A stretch of 64,000 nt of DNA from an uncultured Selenomonadaceae bacterium (GTDB taxonomy: Bacteria > Bacillota > Negativicutes > Selenomonadales > Selenomonadaceae). The DNA lies in contig CAJOGX010000002.1 of NCBI GenBank assembly GCA_905234175.1, forward strand, positions 34,842 through 98,841, given 5' to 3'. The notes beneath the pieces are model-generated. The model was not told the origin of the DNA and searched no databases. It was given only the letters and a program-made list of their open reading frames with translations. Of the stretch, positions 1 to 8,217 are shown one piece after another (within the stretch, counting starts at the first letter, position 1; each line of letters opens with the position of its first letter). Position numbers and translations under genes: made by a program.

Positions 1-682
1 GCAAGTCCGCATTAGCCGCCGCCGCCGTCAAACTTCCACAGGGCGCCGTATCTCCCGTGAAAACAAATTTCAAACCCTTACGCGGCGCGCCCATAACCTG
101 TTCCGGCAGAATTATTTTTCCGTCGACTTCCACGCTGCTGCCTTTCTGCAAAACTTTCCACAGCCTGAGCGGCACGCCCAGTGCCGTCGCATTTTCCGGC
201 TGAAATTTTCCCGCTCGGCTCAGCTCGAAACAATATCCCTGGCTCGAAACGCGGTGCTCGGTTTTGAACGTCGAAAGTTTCGCCTCAACCGGCCAGCCCG
301 AAATCAGTTCCGAAAGTTTCAGCGCCGCCGGAATTTCCAGCAAAATTATTTCGTACGGCGTCCCGCCCGTGAGTTTCAAAACCGGCTCCATCGCCTGAGA
401 CAGACCCGCCGGCCCCGTGACGTACAGCGGTTCCGTGCGCTCGGAATTTGTCAGCGTCTGCAAAAGCCCTGGCAGTCCGAAAATGTGATCGCCGTGATAA
501 TGCGTCAGCGCTATCATGTCGACGCGCGCCAGACTTACGCCGGCTTTGCGCGCCGCCGTCTGCGTTCCTTCGCCGCAGTCGAAAAGTATCGAGTGCCCGC
601 CGCAGGCCAGGAAAACCGCCGTCAGCGCCCGTTGCGGTATCGGCATGAGCGCCGCCGTCCCAATCAGCGTGATGTCTATCAT
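1..682 (-). CDS. rnz: Ribonuclease Z (3' end of gene outside window)
   Basis: tRNA 3'-end endonuclease of the metallo-beta-lactamase fold. The reading frame starts at ATG 682 behind a GAGGT Shine-Dalgarno sequence and runs off the left edge with 227 codons visible. Seen directly: the FDCGEGTQ loop (residues 34-41), the zinc-binding motif THYHGDH followed by GLPG (residues 60-66 onward), and FTGDT (208-212), which supplies a later metal-ligand Asp. These are hallmarks of the RNase Z/ElaC family. About 80 residues should be missing from the C-terminus. It lies downstream of a terminator-like hairpin (701-733) that separates it from the tautomerase operon, so it probably has its own promoter within 683-767. 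Confidence 0.9.
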   Translation of the reverse strand, partial: MIDITLIGTAALMPIPQRALTAVFLACGGHSILFDCGEGTQTAARKAGVSLARVDMIALTHYHGDHIFGLPGLLQTLTNSERTEPLYVTGPAGLSQAMEPVLKLTGGTPYEIILLEIPAALKLSELISGWPVEAKLSTFKTEHRVSSQGYCFELSRAGKFQPENATALGVPLRLWKVLQKGSSVEVDGKIILPEQVMGAPRKGLKFVFTGDTAPCGSLTAAAANADL

Positions 683-700
683 AAATCTACCTCGCTTTAC

Positions 701-733
701 AAAAAAACCGTCGCAGAATAAATCTATGACGGT
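701..733 (-). terminator. Rho-independent terminator after the tautomerase operon
   Basis: On the minus strand ACCGTC (733-728) pairs with GACGGT (712-707) around a 15-nt loop and is followed by a run of seven T. It sits directly below the end of the tautomerase gene at 768. Confidence 0.7.
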
Positions 734-767
734 CAAAACTTTTTGTCAAGCGCGGAATGTAAAACTT

Positions 768-968
768 TTACTTTTTCTGTTCGGCAAGGAACTGCGGCAG
801 GGGTTTGCCGGCGACGCCCCAGTTATCGAGGTCGTTTTCCTTGACAAGTACGTAGAAAAATTTTTCGTCGACGCCGAGAACGTCACTCGCGGTTTTCGTG
901 AGACCGGCGATAAGTTTTTCCTTCTGCTCCTTCGTCGGGTGAACGGCGTCAATGGAAATAATCGGCAT
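768..968 (-). CDS. 4-oxalocrotonate tautomerase family protein
   Basis: A 66-residue protein beginning Met-Pro-Ile-Ile. The catalytic N-terminal proline exposed after Met removal is the signature of the 4-OT tautomerase superfamily, which catalyses keto-enol tautomerisation and often has promiscuous dehalogenase or hydratase activity. Length (about 62-70 residues) fits the short subunits that form hexamers. GAGGAGG precedes the ATG. It is the last gene of a four-gene operon (alcohol dehydrogenase, amidohydrolase, DJ-1 protein, tautomerase), only 12 nt below the DJ-1 gene. The substrate cannot be deduced; a role in processing an enol or unsaturated carbonyl made by its neighbours is inference. 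Confidence 0.88.
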   Translation of the reverse strand: MPIISIDAVHPTKEQKEKLIAGLTKTASDVLGVDEKFFYVLVKENDLDNWGVAGKPLPQFLAEQKK

Positions 969-980
969 AAAAATTCCTCC

Positions 981-1655
981 TCAACTCAAAAGTTTAACAA
1001 CAGCCTCGCCGACAGCTGCGGCGCTCGCGGGATTCTGCCCCGTGACAAGTCTGCCGTCAACTTCGACGTGATTGCTCCAGTTCGCGGCGGCGTGGTGTGT
1101 AGCGCCGTGCTCGTTCAGTTTATCCGCCAGCAGGAAGGGGACGATAGCGGTGCCCTGCACTTCGTCTTCCTCGGCGTTCGTGAAACCTGTGACATTTTTT
1201 CCGGCGACAAGGTAACTGCCGTCGCTGAGTTTGACGTTGACGAGCGCCGCCGGTCCGTGGCAAACCGCCGAAACAATTCCGCCGCGCTCATAAATCCCGC
1301 GCGTAACTTTGTCAACCGCCGCGCTGTCGGGGAAATCCCACATGACGCCGTGACCGCCAGCGAAAAATATCGCGTCGTAGTCGGCGGGATTGGCGTCGTA
1401 CAGCTTCAGCGTGTTCTCAAACTTGCGCTGGAAATTTTCGTCGTCCCAGAATTTTTTGTTGACAGCGTCGTTAAAGTCAAGGCTAACCGCGTCAATCGGC
1501 GGCTTGCCTCCCTTAATCGACGCCAGCGCGTATTCAAAGCCAGCCGCCTCGAATTTCGCCAGCGGGTGAGTGAGTTCGCTGAGCCAGAAACCAGTCGGAA
1601 TGCCCGTCGCGCCCTTGACGTTGTTGCTCGTCACTACGCACAGAATTTTTTTCAT
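981..1655 (-). CDS. DJ-1/PfpI family protein, Hsp31/glyoxalase III-like
   Basis: A 224-residue class I glutamine-amidotransferase-like protein. The nucleophile elbow AVCHGPAA places the reactive Cys at 132 with His133 next to it. Glu27 in GFWLSELTHP fits the conserved acidic residue of the Hsp31/YDR533C subgroup. GGHG at 100-103 is the expected oxyanion loop. Hsp31-type members convert methylglyoxal to lactate without glutathione and protect against reactive carbonyls. The ATG overlaps the upstream amidohydrolase stop by 4 nt, with AGGAG 8 nt ahead, so translation is coupled. Subfamily assignment rests on length and the motif set; a protease or chaperone role is the alternative. Confidence 0.88.
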   Translation of the reverse strand: MKKILCVVTSNNVKGATGIPTGFWLSELTHPLAKFEAAGFEYALASIKGGKPPIDAVSLDFNDAVNKKFWDDENFQRKFENTLKLYDANPADYDAIFFAGGHGVMWDFPDSAAVDKVTRGIYERGGIVSAVCHGPAALVNVKLSDGSYLVAGKNVTGFTNAEEDEVQGTAIVPFLLADKLNEHGATHHAAANWSNHVEVDGRLVTGQNPASAAAVGEAVVKLLS

Positions 1656-2698
1656 ACAATCAACTCCTGCAAAATTTTTTCCGCATTGCTGATGTAGATT
1701 TTCCTCAGCCAGCTTCTGCGCGAAAGTTCCTCGTCCAATGCTGCTTTTTTCCTGAGCAGAACCGCCGCCGGCACGTACGGATAATCGCTGCCGTAAAGTA
1801 AATGTTCCGCGTCCGTGATTTTCAAAAGTATGTCCATTTGCTCCGGCGTTGGGTCGCCCGCCAGGTCGAAGTACAATTTTCCTAAGCCCGCCGCAATTTC
1901 CGTCGGCGCCATGAGATTCATCGACGCCAGCATTTGGAACATCGCGCCCGCCCGCTGTTTCATGTACGGCAGGAACGAGCCGCAGTGCGGGACGATTAAT
2001 CTGACGCGCGGAAATTTTTCGAGCGTGCCCTTCGCCAGCAGGTTCAGAACTGCCCGCGTCGTGTCCGCCGGATATTCAAAAAGCGCCATGACGTTGCCGG
2101 TTACGACGTTTGAACGCGGCAGCAGTCGCGCGGGACTTGGGTGCAGAATTACCAGCGAGCCGCGCGAATTTAGTTCTGCAAAAATTTCGTCGAGCCGTTC
2201 ATCGCCGAGGTAAACGCCGTCGGAATTGCTGGCAACCTTCACGCCGAGCGCGCCGAGTTTTTCCGTGGCGTAACGAAATTCAGCAATCGAGCCTTCAACG
2301 TCGGGCATGGGCAGCGCCGCCACGAAACCAAATTTTTCCGGATAGCGGCGGCAAATTTCTGCGAAGTCTTCATTGACCTGCCGCGCAACTTCGCGGGCGA
2401 TTTTTTTATTTCTGTCGCCGTTGTAAATGTGCGGCGTCGCCATAGATAAAACCGTGAAGTCAATCCCCGCGTCGCTCATGAACTGCAAATGCGCTTCGAC
2501 TGACCATTTCGGCAGCGGGAAACCTTCCTCGCCCGCCGCGTCAATTCCCAGCCGCTTCAAGCCCTCGACGTACGACGCCGACATAGCGTGCGCGTGAAAG
2601 TCAACCCGCAAACTTTTTGCCTCAGCAAAATTTCCAAAAGCCATTGCTAAAACCCCCGCGCCGCTGATTTTCAAAAATTCCCTGCGCGAAATTTTCAC
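1652..2698 (-). CDS. Tat-exported amidohydrolase (amidohydrolase 2 family)
   Basis: A 348-residue metal-dependent hydrolase or decarboxylase with a TIM-barrel fold. The N-terminus SRREFLK followed by a hydrophobic stretch ending in an Ala-rich site (about residues 4-28) is a textbook twin-arginine signal. The HxH metal motif (DFHAHAM) follows at about residue 33, and later VPHCGS and YGSDYP match the amidohydrolase 2 family (ACMSD/gamma-resorcylate decarboxylase relatives). The GTG start overlaps the end of the alcohol dehydrogenase gene by 4 nt. Export sets it apart from its apparently cytosolic operon partners, so it may act on an extracytoplasmic form of the substrate (inference). Confidence 0.85.
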   Translation of the reverse strand: MKISRREFLKISGAGVLAMAFGNFAEAKSLRVDFHAHAMSASYVEGLKRLGIDAAGEEGFPLPKWSVEAHLQFMSDAGIDFTVLSMATPHIYNGDRNKKIAREVARQVNEDFAEICRRYPEKFGFVAALPMPDVEGSIAEFRYATEKLGALGVKVASNSDGVYLGDERLDEIFAELNSRGSLVILHPSPARLLPRSNVVTGNVMALFEYPADTTRAVLNLLAKGTLEKFPRVRLIVPHCGSFLPYMKQRAGAMFQMLASMNLMAPTEIAAGLGKLYFDLAGDPTPEQMDILLKITDAEHLLYGSDYPYVPAAVLLRKKAALDEELSRRSWLRKIYISNAEKILQELIV

Positions 2699-3861
2699 AG
2701 GCTCGCCTTGAGAATCTGAACAACTTCGTCGCGCGTCAAAACTTTGTAGCCGCCCTTGAGAATGAAAACGCCGTCGGCAATTCCTTCAATCATGTCGGGC
2801 GTCGCACCGAGTTCCGTGATATTCATCGCCACGCCGATTTTGCGCATCCAGTTTTCCAGCGCCTTGAGACCTTCGTTAGCAATTTCCTCGTCGGATTTAT
2901 TTTCGGGCGAAACGTTCCAGACTTCGACGGCGAAGCGCTTGAATTTCTGGAGACCGTAGGGCATGATAAATCTGTAGTAAGGCAGCGAAACAGCGGCGAG
3001 CGTCATACCGTGCGTGGCGTTGGTGTAGCCGCCGACGGCCTGCCCGAGCATGTGAACCATCCAGTCAGTGGTTTTGCCCTTCGCAATGAGCGTGTTAAGA
3101 GCCCACGTAGCTCCCCACATGAGATTCGAGCGCGCCTCGTAATCTTCGGGATTTTCGACGGCGATAAGCGAGCTGTGCACGACCGAGCGCATGAGCCCTT
3201 CGGCAATGTAATCGCTGGTATTGTCGTCGGTGCCGGAAAAATATTGTTCGCAGATGTGGTTGAAAATGTCGTAGCAGCCGGCGACCATCTGGCGCTTGGG
3301 CAGGCTGAACGTGAATTTCGGGTTGAGGATAGAAAATTTAGGCATGACATTTTCACCGAAGACGTGCCCGATTTTCTGCTTAGTTGCGGGATTGGTAATA
3401 ACCGCGCCGCCGTTCATTTCGGAGCCGGTGCCAGCCATCGTGAGAACGCAGGCGACGGGAACGATTTCGCAGGTCGGTTCCTCGAAGCGGATAAAATATT
3501 TTTCCCAGGGGTCGTCGTCGCAGTGCACGGCAACGGAAACCGCCTTGGCGTAGTCGCAGCAGGAGCCGCCGCCCATTGCCAGCAGCAGGTCAACTTTATT
3601 TTCGCGCGCGATTTTGACGCCTTCGCGGAGTTTGTCGGAAGTGGGGTTGGGCATAACGCCGGCGTCCTCGACGATAGTTTTGCCGTTCGCCCTGAGAATT
3701 TCAACAACCGCGTCATAAATTCCGTTGCGCTTGACGGAGCCGCCGCCGTAAATCAGCTGGACGGTCTTGCCGTATTTGGGAAGTTCGTCGTTCAAAAACT
3801 TCAGCGAATCGTCACCAAAATAAAGTTTCGTCGCGTTGACGTATGAAAAATTTCCAAGCAT
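2695..3861 (-). CDS. Iron-containing alcohol dehydrogenase, YqhD/butanol-dehydrogenase type
   Basis: A 388-residue group III alcohol dehydrogenase. GGGS (97-100) followed by Cys-Cys-Asp is the nucleotide-binding loop. The metal ligands appear as Asp and His in CYDIFNHICEQ and two further His in WMVHMLGQ and NATHGMTLAAV. YqhD-type enzymes reduce aldehydes (methylglyoxal, acrolein, butanal) with NADPH and are induced by carbonyl stress. GGAGGGC precedes the ATG. It is the first gene of the operon, just downstream of the LysR gene on the same strand; 60 nt of AT-rich DNA between them could hold a promoter and operator. Exact substrate unknown. Confidence 0.93.
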   Translation of the reverse strand: MLGNFSYVNATKLYFGDDSLKFLNDELPKYGKTVQLIYGGGSVKRNGIYDAVVEILRANGKTIVEDAGVMPNPTSDKLREGVKIARENKVDLLLAMGGGSCCDYAKAVSVAVHCDDDPWEKYFIRFEEPTCEIVPVACVLTMAGTGSEMNGGAVITNPATKQKIGHVFGENVMPKFSILNPKFTFSLPKRQMVAGCYDIFNHICEQYFSGTDDNTSDYIAEGLMRSVVHSSLIAVENPEDYEARSNLMWGATWALNTLIAKGKTTDWMVHMLGQAVGGYTNATHGMTLAAVSLPYYRFIMPYGLQKFKRFAVEVWNVSPENKSDEEIANEGLKALENWMRKIGVAMNITELGATPDMIEGIADGVFILKGGYKVLTRDEVVQILKASL

Positions 3862-3921
3862 TTAAAGCCCTCCAATTTTTTTGATTAATTTTATTTGAAC
3901 GCGCGCCGAATGTCCAATAGT

Positions 3922-4809
3922 TTAAATTAATTTCGGTTGATACCCCGCGAGCATTTCAGTTTGACAGAGCTCGATAAATTTGCGCGCCGCCTTAGAGAAA
4001 ACTTTTTGCTTTTTCCAGACGAGTACGGCGCCGGAGTCCGGCATTTCGCAGAGCGGGACGAATTTCAGCGACGGGAAAAATCTGCTGAAGTCGTAGCAGA
4101 GTGCCGCGCCCAAATCTTTTTCGACCATGAAAACCGCGTTGAGCAGGAGCGTATAGGTTGCTGCCACGTAAAATTTTTTGTTACCGAGCCACTTTTTGAG
4201 CGCGGACTGAACCAGCGGGCGTTCCGGCAAAATCAGCGGCACTTCCAGCAAATCGCGCGGGCAGATAAAATTTTTCTGCGCGAGCGGCGACTCAGCTTTG
4301 AACATTGCGCCCCAGCGTTCCTTGAGCGGCATTCTTAAAACGTCGTAGCGCGCCACGTCGACCGGCTCCATTAAAAGTCCGACATCGACCAGGCCCGCCT
4401 CGATTCGTTCCGTGACTAAATCCGCCGTGCCGCTGACGATCTGGAAAGTTACCAGCGGGAATTTCGCGCGGAATTTCGCCATGAGTTCAGCGAGCGTCTT
4501 CATGTTATAAGTTTCCGCACAGCCGACGGTAATTTTTCCGGCGAGATTATTTTCGGCAGTGGAAAAATCGCTGAAAGTTTTTTCAGTCAGGTCAATAATT
4601 TCCTGCGCGCGGTGTTTCAGTAGTAGTCCGTCCTCCGTCAGCGAAATTCTGTGACTGCCGCGCTGAAAAAGCGTGACGCCCAGTTCGTCTTCGAGCTGCT
4701 GAATCTGCCGCGAAAGTGTCGGCTGCGTGATATGCAAAAGTTTCGCCGCCCGCGTGATATTTTCTTCCTCGGCGATTGTCAGGAAATATTTCAGCACGCG
4801 CAGTTCCAT
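3922..4809 (-). CDS. LysR-family transcriptional regulator
   Basis: A 295-residue regulator. The frame remains open upstream, but the start chosen is ATG 4809 with AGGTGAG ahead, giving the canonical beginning MELRVLKYFLTIAEEENITRAA. The winged helix-turn-helix occupies about residues 15-40 (AAKLLHITQPTLSRQIQQLE), followed by a periplasmic-binding-protein-like effector domain (about 90-290). It lies between flavodoxin and the alcohol dehydrogenase operon, all on the minus strand, so it is the obvious candidate regulator of either or both; most LysR proteins are activators that answer a pathway metabolite. That link is inferred from position. Confidence 0.92.
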   Translation of the reverse strand: MELRVLKYFLTIAEEENITRAAKLLHITQPTLSRQIQQLEDELGVTLFQRGSHRISLTEDGLLLKHRAQEIIDLTEKTFSDFSTAENNLAGKITVGCAETYNMKTLAELMAKFRAKFPLVTFQIVSGTADLVTERIEAGLVDVGLLMEPVDVARYDVLRMPLKERWGAMFKAESPLAQKNFICPRDLLEVPLILPERPLVQSALKKWLGNKKFYVAATYTLLLNAVFMVEKDLGAALCYDFSRFFPSLKFVPLCEMPDSGAVLVWKKQKVFSKAARKFIELCQTEMLAGYQPKLI

Positions 4810-4885
4810 AAGCCTCACCTGTCCTGCAAAAAAAAACTCCGCCCAGATTTGGAACGGAGCAAAGGTTTTCTCGTACAAAAAAATT

Positions 4886-5314
4886 TTACGCTTCTTTGGC
4901 GAGCGCCTTGCCGAGCTTTTCGCATTCAGCGATAGCGTCGTCGTCGGGCGCGTTTTCAGCGATAGCCTTGCCGAGGAGTCTGGCGCCGGCTTTTTCAGTG
5001 CGTTCAGCCCAGTTATCCATCCACGTGCCGCCGCCCCAGCCGTAGGAGCCGAAAAGCACAACCGGCACGTCCTTGATTTTATCTTCGGCGTCGGTGAAGA
5101 ACGGCTCGAAGGAATCTTCCTCCAGAACTTCGTCGCCCATGGCGGGGCAGCCGAAAGCAAAGCCGCTGTATTTTTCCATGTCGTCAGCGTTAAATTCGTC
5201 TACCTGGAAAATCTCAACGTCCGCGCCAGCCGCCTTCGCTCCCCCCAGAACCGCATTAGCCATAGCTTCGGTGTTGCCGGTGCCGCTCCAATATACGACT
5301 GCAATTTTGCTCAT
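4886..5314 (-). CDS. Short-chain flavodoxin
   Basis: A 142-residue flavodoxin. The FMN phosphate-binding loop WSGTGNTEAMA is at residues 9-19. The loops GCPAMGDE and SYGWGGG contact the isoalloxazine ring in this family. The acidic composition and length are typical of clostridial flavodoxins. GGAGGGATTTGA precedes the ATG. Located between the YcjY-like hydrolase and the LysR gene on the same strand, it may donate electrons to a reductase of the island or replace ferredoxin under iron limitation; no flavodoxin-dependent reductase is encoded nearby. Confidence 0.94.
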   Translation of the reverse strand: MSKIAVVYWSGTGNTEAMANAVLGGAKAAGADVEIFQVDEFNADDMEKYSGFAFGCPAMGDEVLEEDSFEPFFTDAEDKIKDVPVVLFGSYGWGGGTWMDNWAERTEKAGARLLGKAIAENAPDDDAIAECEKLGKALAKEA

Positions 5315-5351
5315 TCAAATCCCTCCAGTGTGATTTGCGCCAATATTAGCA

Positions 5352-5378
5352 CAGCCGCTTTGTTGCGTCAAGCGGCAG
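5352..5378 (-). terminator. Stem-loop after YcjY-like hydrolase
   Basis: GCCGCTT (5354-5360) pairs with AAGCGGC (5370-5376) around 9 nt, immediately after the stop of the hydrolase gene. There is no clear T run on the minus strand, so it may be a weak terminator or an mRNA-stabilising hairpin. Confidence 0.45.
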
Positions 5379-5379
5379 T

Positions 5380-6525
5380 TCAGCGCAGATTTATCCTGAA
5401 GAAACTTTCGATTTTGTCGAAGGGAATGGCGTTTTTGCCGCCGCCGTCGTACAAATCGCAATGCGAGGCGCCAGGAATTATCAGCAGTTCCTTGTTGCCG
5501 GAAACGGTATCCCAGCCGCTGCGTTTCGCGCCGGTCATATTTTCAAAGGCGGTCTCGCTGAAATATCTTGAATGCGCCTTGTCGCCGTGGACAATCAGCA
5601 CGGGATTTTCAATTTCGCTGGTGTAGCAGAGGAGCGGCATATTCATGAGCGAAAGGCCGCTGGTAGCGTTCCAGCCGGCGTTGGAGTTCAGCGAACGTTT
5701 ATGGTAGCCGCGCTCAGTTTTGTAGTAGTCGTAGTAATCCTTGACGAACTGCGGAAAATCTGACGGGTCATCTACGACGCCGCCAGCGCGAGCGTACGTT
5801 CCATTTTTATAATCTGCGGTGCGCTGGGCGTTCAAATTCCGGCGGTTTTGCATACGTTCCGCGCGGAGTTGCTCCTCGGTCTTTTCGTAGTCGAAGTAGC
5901 CGTTGGCAGCGACGCGGCTCATGTCGTACATCGTCATTGAAACGGTGGCTTTAATGCGCGTGTCAATCGCCGCCGCGTTGAGCGCCATGCCGCCCCAGCC
6001 GCAAATTCCGATAATACCAATCCTGTCGGCGTCAACGTTCGGCTGAACGGAAAGGAAGTCAACTGCCGCGCAGAAATCTTCGGTGTTAATGTCTGGCGAG
6101 GCTACGAAGCGCGGATAGCCGCCGCTTTCGCCGGTGAAGGACGGGTCAAACGCAATCGTCAGGAAGCCGCGCTCCGCCATTTCCTGCGCATACAAACCGC
6201 TGGATTGTTCCTTGACGGCGCCGAAAGGTCCGCAGACAGCGATAGCCGGAAGTTTGCCAGTCGCATTTTTCGGCGTGTACATATCAGCCGCCAGCGTAAT
6301 TCCGTAGCGGTTGACGAAGCAAACTTTTTTATGGTCAACCTTGTCGCTCTTCGCGAAAACTTTGTCCCAGTCTTTGGTGAGCGAAAGTTTTTCCACCTTA
6401 ATTTTGCTGGTAGAATTTGCGGTTGCGTCGGCGGGAATTTTAGCGGCGTCAGCGGTCGCGCCAGTCATCGTCATAGTCAGAAAGCCTCCTAACATCAAAG
6501 CAGTTAAAAATTTTTTCAAGTTCAT
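5380..6525 (-). CDS. Secreted alpha/beta hydrolase, YcjY/dienelactone-hydrolase-like
   Basis: A 381-residue protein with an N-terminal signal peptide (hydrophobic core about 6-22, cleavage near ATADA). The hydrolase fold follows. The nucleophile elbow reads GICGWGG, placing Cys rather than Ser at the active position, as in dienelactone hydrolases and YcjY-like proteins. A catalytic His is expected in GASHCDLYD near the C-terminus, and an acid in VHGDKAH. The listed ATG has GGAGG only one base ahead; the TTG two codons later (6519) is better spaced and may be the true start. Function unknown beyond ester or lactone hydrolysis outside the cytoplasm. Confidence 0.8.
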   Translation of the reverse strand: MNLKKFLTALMLGGFLTMTMTGATADAAKIPADATANSTSKIKVEKLSLTKDWDKVFAKSDKVDHKKVCFVNRYGITLAADMYTPKNATGKLPAIAVCGPFGAVKEQSSGLYAQEMAERGFLTIAFDPSFTGESGGYPRFVASPDINTEDFCAAVDFLSVQPNVDADRIGIIGICGWGGMALNAAAIDTRIKATVSMTMYDMSRVAANGYFDYEKTEEQLRAERMQNRRNLNAQRTADYKNGTYARAGGVVDDPSDFPQFVKDYYDYYKTERGYHKRSLNSNAGWNATSGLSLMNMPLLCYTSEIENPVLIVHGDKAHSRYFSETAFENMTGAKRSGWDTVSGNKELLIIPGASHCDLYDGGGKNAIPFDKIESFFRINLR

Positions 6526-6534
6526 ACCTCCAAA

Positions 6535-7356
6535 TTATTTGAGCTGGCTGGTGAAAAAGTCAGCGACGATTTTCGAGACGAGCGGAGTACTCTGCGTGAA
6601 GCCGTGGTCGAAGCCGTGCATAAGTTCAATGCGGCTGTTCCTGTAAATGTCGTGGTAGCGCAGGCCGTAGCCGTAGGGAACAAGCTGGTCGACGGTGCCG
6701 TGGACTACAATCGCGGAGCCGGTATACTTCGCGGCGGTTTCGTAAATCGGCAGAGTCTGCGCAGTCAGAATGTAGTTGCGTCCGAGTTTAAAGGCGCCGA
6801 AAATTTCCACGTATTCGGGCGGATTGGCTGGGTCGCATTTGGATCCTAAAAATTCACCGGCAATGGCGTAATCGCGAATGACTGCCGCCGGAGCCATCAG
6901 CGCGAGAGCTTTGATATTTCTGGCGCCGAGCTGACCGGCAAGCATACTGGCAACGAGGCCGCCCTGAGAGTGACCGGCAAGCGAAACGCTGGTAACGCCG
7001 CGCATATCCCGCGCATACTCATAAACGCGGCGCGCGTCCTCAATTTCGTTAAGAACCGTCATATCCTGAAAGCGCCCGTCACTCTTGCCGTGCCCGTTGA
7101 AGTCAAAGCGAATCGACGCAATTCCGCGCTCCTCCAAATCCTCAGCCAGCTGCGCCTGCAGAAATTCATTCTTGCAGCCCGTGAGACCGTGGCAAAGTAT
7201 CACCAGCGGAAAATTATTTTTGCCGTCGGGCGTATGAATAACCGCCGAAAGTCTGCCGTGGTCGCCGTCAATCCAGACGTTGCGCGACTGCGCCGAAACG
7301 CTCGCCGGCAGAATCACCAGCGCCAGCAGAATTGTTGCGAAAAACTTCCTGAACAT
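6535..7356 (-). CDS. Secreted cinnamoyl/feruloyl esterase-like hydrolase (copy 1)
   Basis: A 273-residue alpha/beta hydrolase with a signal peptide ending near SVSAQ. The nucleophile Ser is in GHSQGG; DFNGHGKSDG and the phrase MTVLNEIEDA are strongly reminiscent of rumen Butyrivibrio Est1E and lactobacillar LJ0536, which release hydroxycinnamates from plant cell-wall esters. Asp in VHGTVDQ and His in GFDHGF complete the triad. Its neighbour at 7368-8198 is a close paralogue, 11 nt upstream on the same strand, so the pair is a tandem duplication in one transcript. Export suggests action on extracellular phenolic esters; the substrate is inferred from family resemblance recalled from memory. 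Confidence 0.85.
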   Translation of the reverse strand: MFRKFFATILLALVILPASVSAQSRNVWIDGDHGRLSAVIHTPDGKNNFPLVILCHGLTGCKNEFLQAQLAEDLEERGIASIRFDFNGHGKSDGRFQDMTVLNEIEDARRVYEYARDMRGVTSVSLAGHSQGGLVASMLAGQLGARNIKALALMAPAAVIRDYAIAGEFLGSKCDPANPPEYVEIFGAFKLGRNYILTAQTLPIYETAAKYTGSAIVVHGTVDQLVPYGYGLRYHDIYRNSRIELMHGFDHGFTQSTPLVSKIVADFFTSQLK

Positions 7357-7367
7357 TTCAGTTTACC

Positions 7368-8198
7368 TCATTTCAGCTGGCGTACGAAAAAGTCAGCGAC
7401 GAGCCGCGCCGTGCGGTTAATGCCCTGCGAAAAGCCGTGGTCGAAGCCTGGCAACAGTGCAAGTTCCGCGCCGCCATGATAAATTTCCTGATAGCGAAGG
7501 CTGTAGGTGTAGGGGACAACCACGTCGGTCGTGCCGTGAACTATGAAAACCGACCCCTGAAAATTGGCGGCGGTTTCGTAAATCGGCAGAGTCTGCGCCG
7601 TCAGAATATAATTTCTGCCGAGTCTCAAATTTCCGTGGTGGTCGATGTCAACGTATTCCGGCGGATTAACAGCGTCGTAGCGGTCAGCGAAAATAAGCCC
7701 GCGAAGAGCGTCGTCGCGCAGGACTGCCGCCGGAGCCATCAGCGCGAGAGCCCTGATGTTTTCCGCGCCGAGTTCACCGGCAACCATACTCGCCACAACG
7801 CCGCCCTGAGAGTGACCGGCAATCGAAACGCTTGTGACGCCGCGCATATCCCGCGCGTATTCGTAAACGTGCAGGGCGTCCTCAATCTCGTTGGGAACCG
7901 TCATATCCTGAAAGCGCCCTTCGCTCGCGCCGTGCCCGTTGAAGTCGAAGCGAATCGAAGCAATTCCGTCCGCCTCAAGGTAATTCGCCAGCGCCGTCAT
8001 GAGCTCGAAATTTTTTTCTGACGTGAACCCGTGGCAGATTATAACCAGCGGAAAATTTTTCTTCCCGTCGGGCGTCTGCACCACCGCCGAAAGCCTGCCG
8101 TGGTCGCCGTCAATCCAGACGCTGCGCGACTGCGCTGAAACGCTCGCCGGTAAAATCACCAGCGCCAGCAGAATCGCCGCGAACAAAAGTTTTAACAT
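7368..8198 (-). CDS. Secreted cinnamoyl/feruloyl esterase-like hydrolase (copy 2)
   Basis: A 276-residue paralogue of the gene at 6535-7356. The frame is open to 8255, but the start chosen is ATG 8198 because GGGAGGG lies 6-7 nt ahead and it begins a signal peptide with the same core, ILLALVILPASVSAQS, as its sister. Nucleophile motif GHSQGG, DFNGHGASEG and GFDHGF are conserved. The copies differ most between the nucleophile and the Asp (the lid or cap), where substrate specificity is set in feruloyl esterases. This suggests duplication followed by divergence of substrate range. Confidence 0.86.
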   Translation of the reverse strand: MLKLLFAAILLALVILPASVSAQSRSVWIDGDHGRLSAVVQTPDGKKNFPLVIICHGFTSEKNFELMTALANYLEADGIASIRFDFNGHGASEGRFQDMTVPNEIEDALHVYEYARDMRGVTSVSIAGHSQGGVVASMVAGELGAENIRALALMAPAAVLRDDALRGLIFADRYDAVNPPEYVDIDHHGNLRLGRNYILTAQTLPIYETAANFQGSVFIVHGTTDVVVPYTYSLRYQEIYHGGAELALLPGFDHGFSQGINRTARLVADFFVRQLK

Positions 8199-8217
8199 GG
8201 AAATCCCTCCCGTCAAA

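Noticed and set aside
516..1697. A 393-codon plus-strand open frame across the tautomerase and DJ-1 genes
   Set aside because: It is antisense to two recognisable proteins, has no ribosome-binding site and no family features; long antisense frames are common here because of the GC-rich codon bias.
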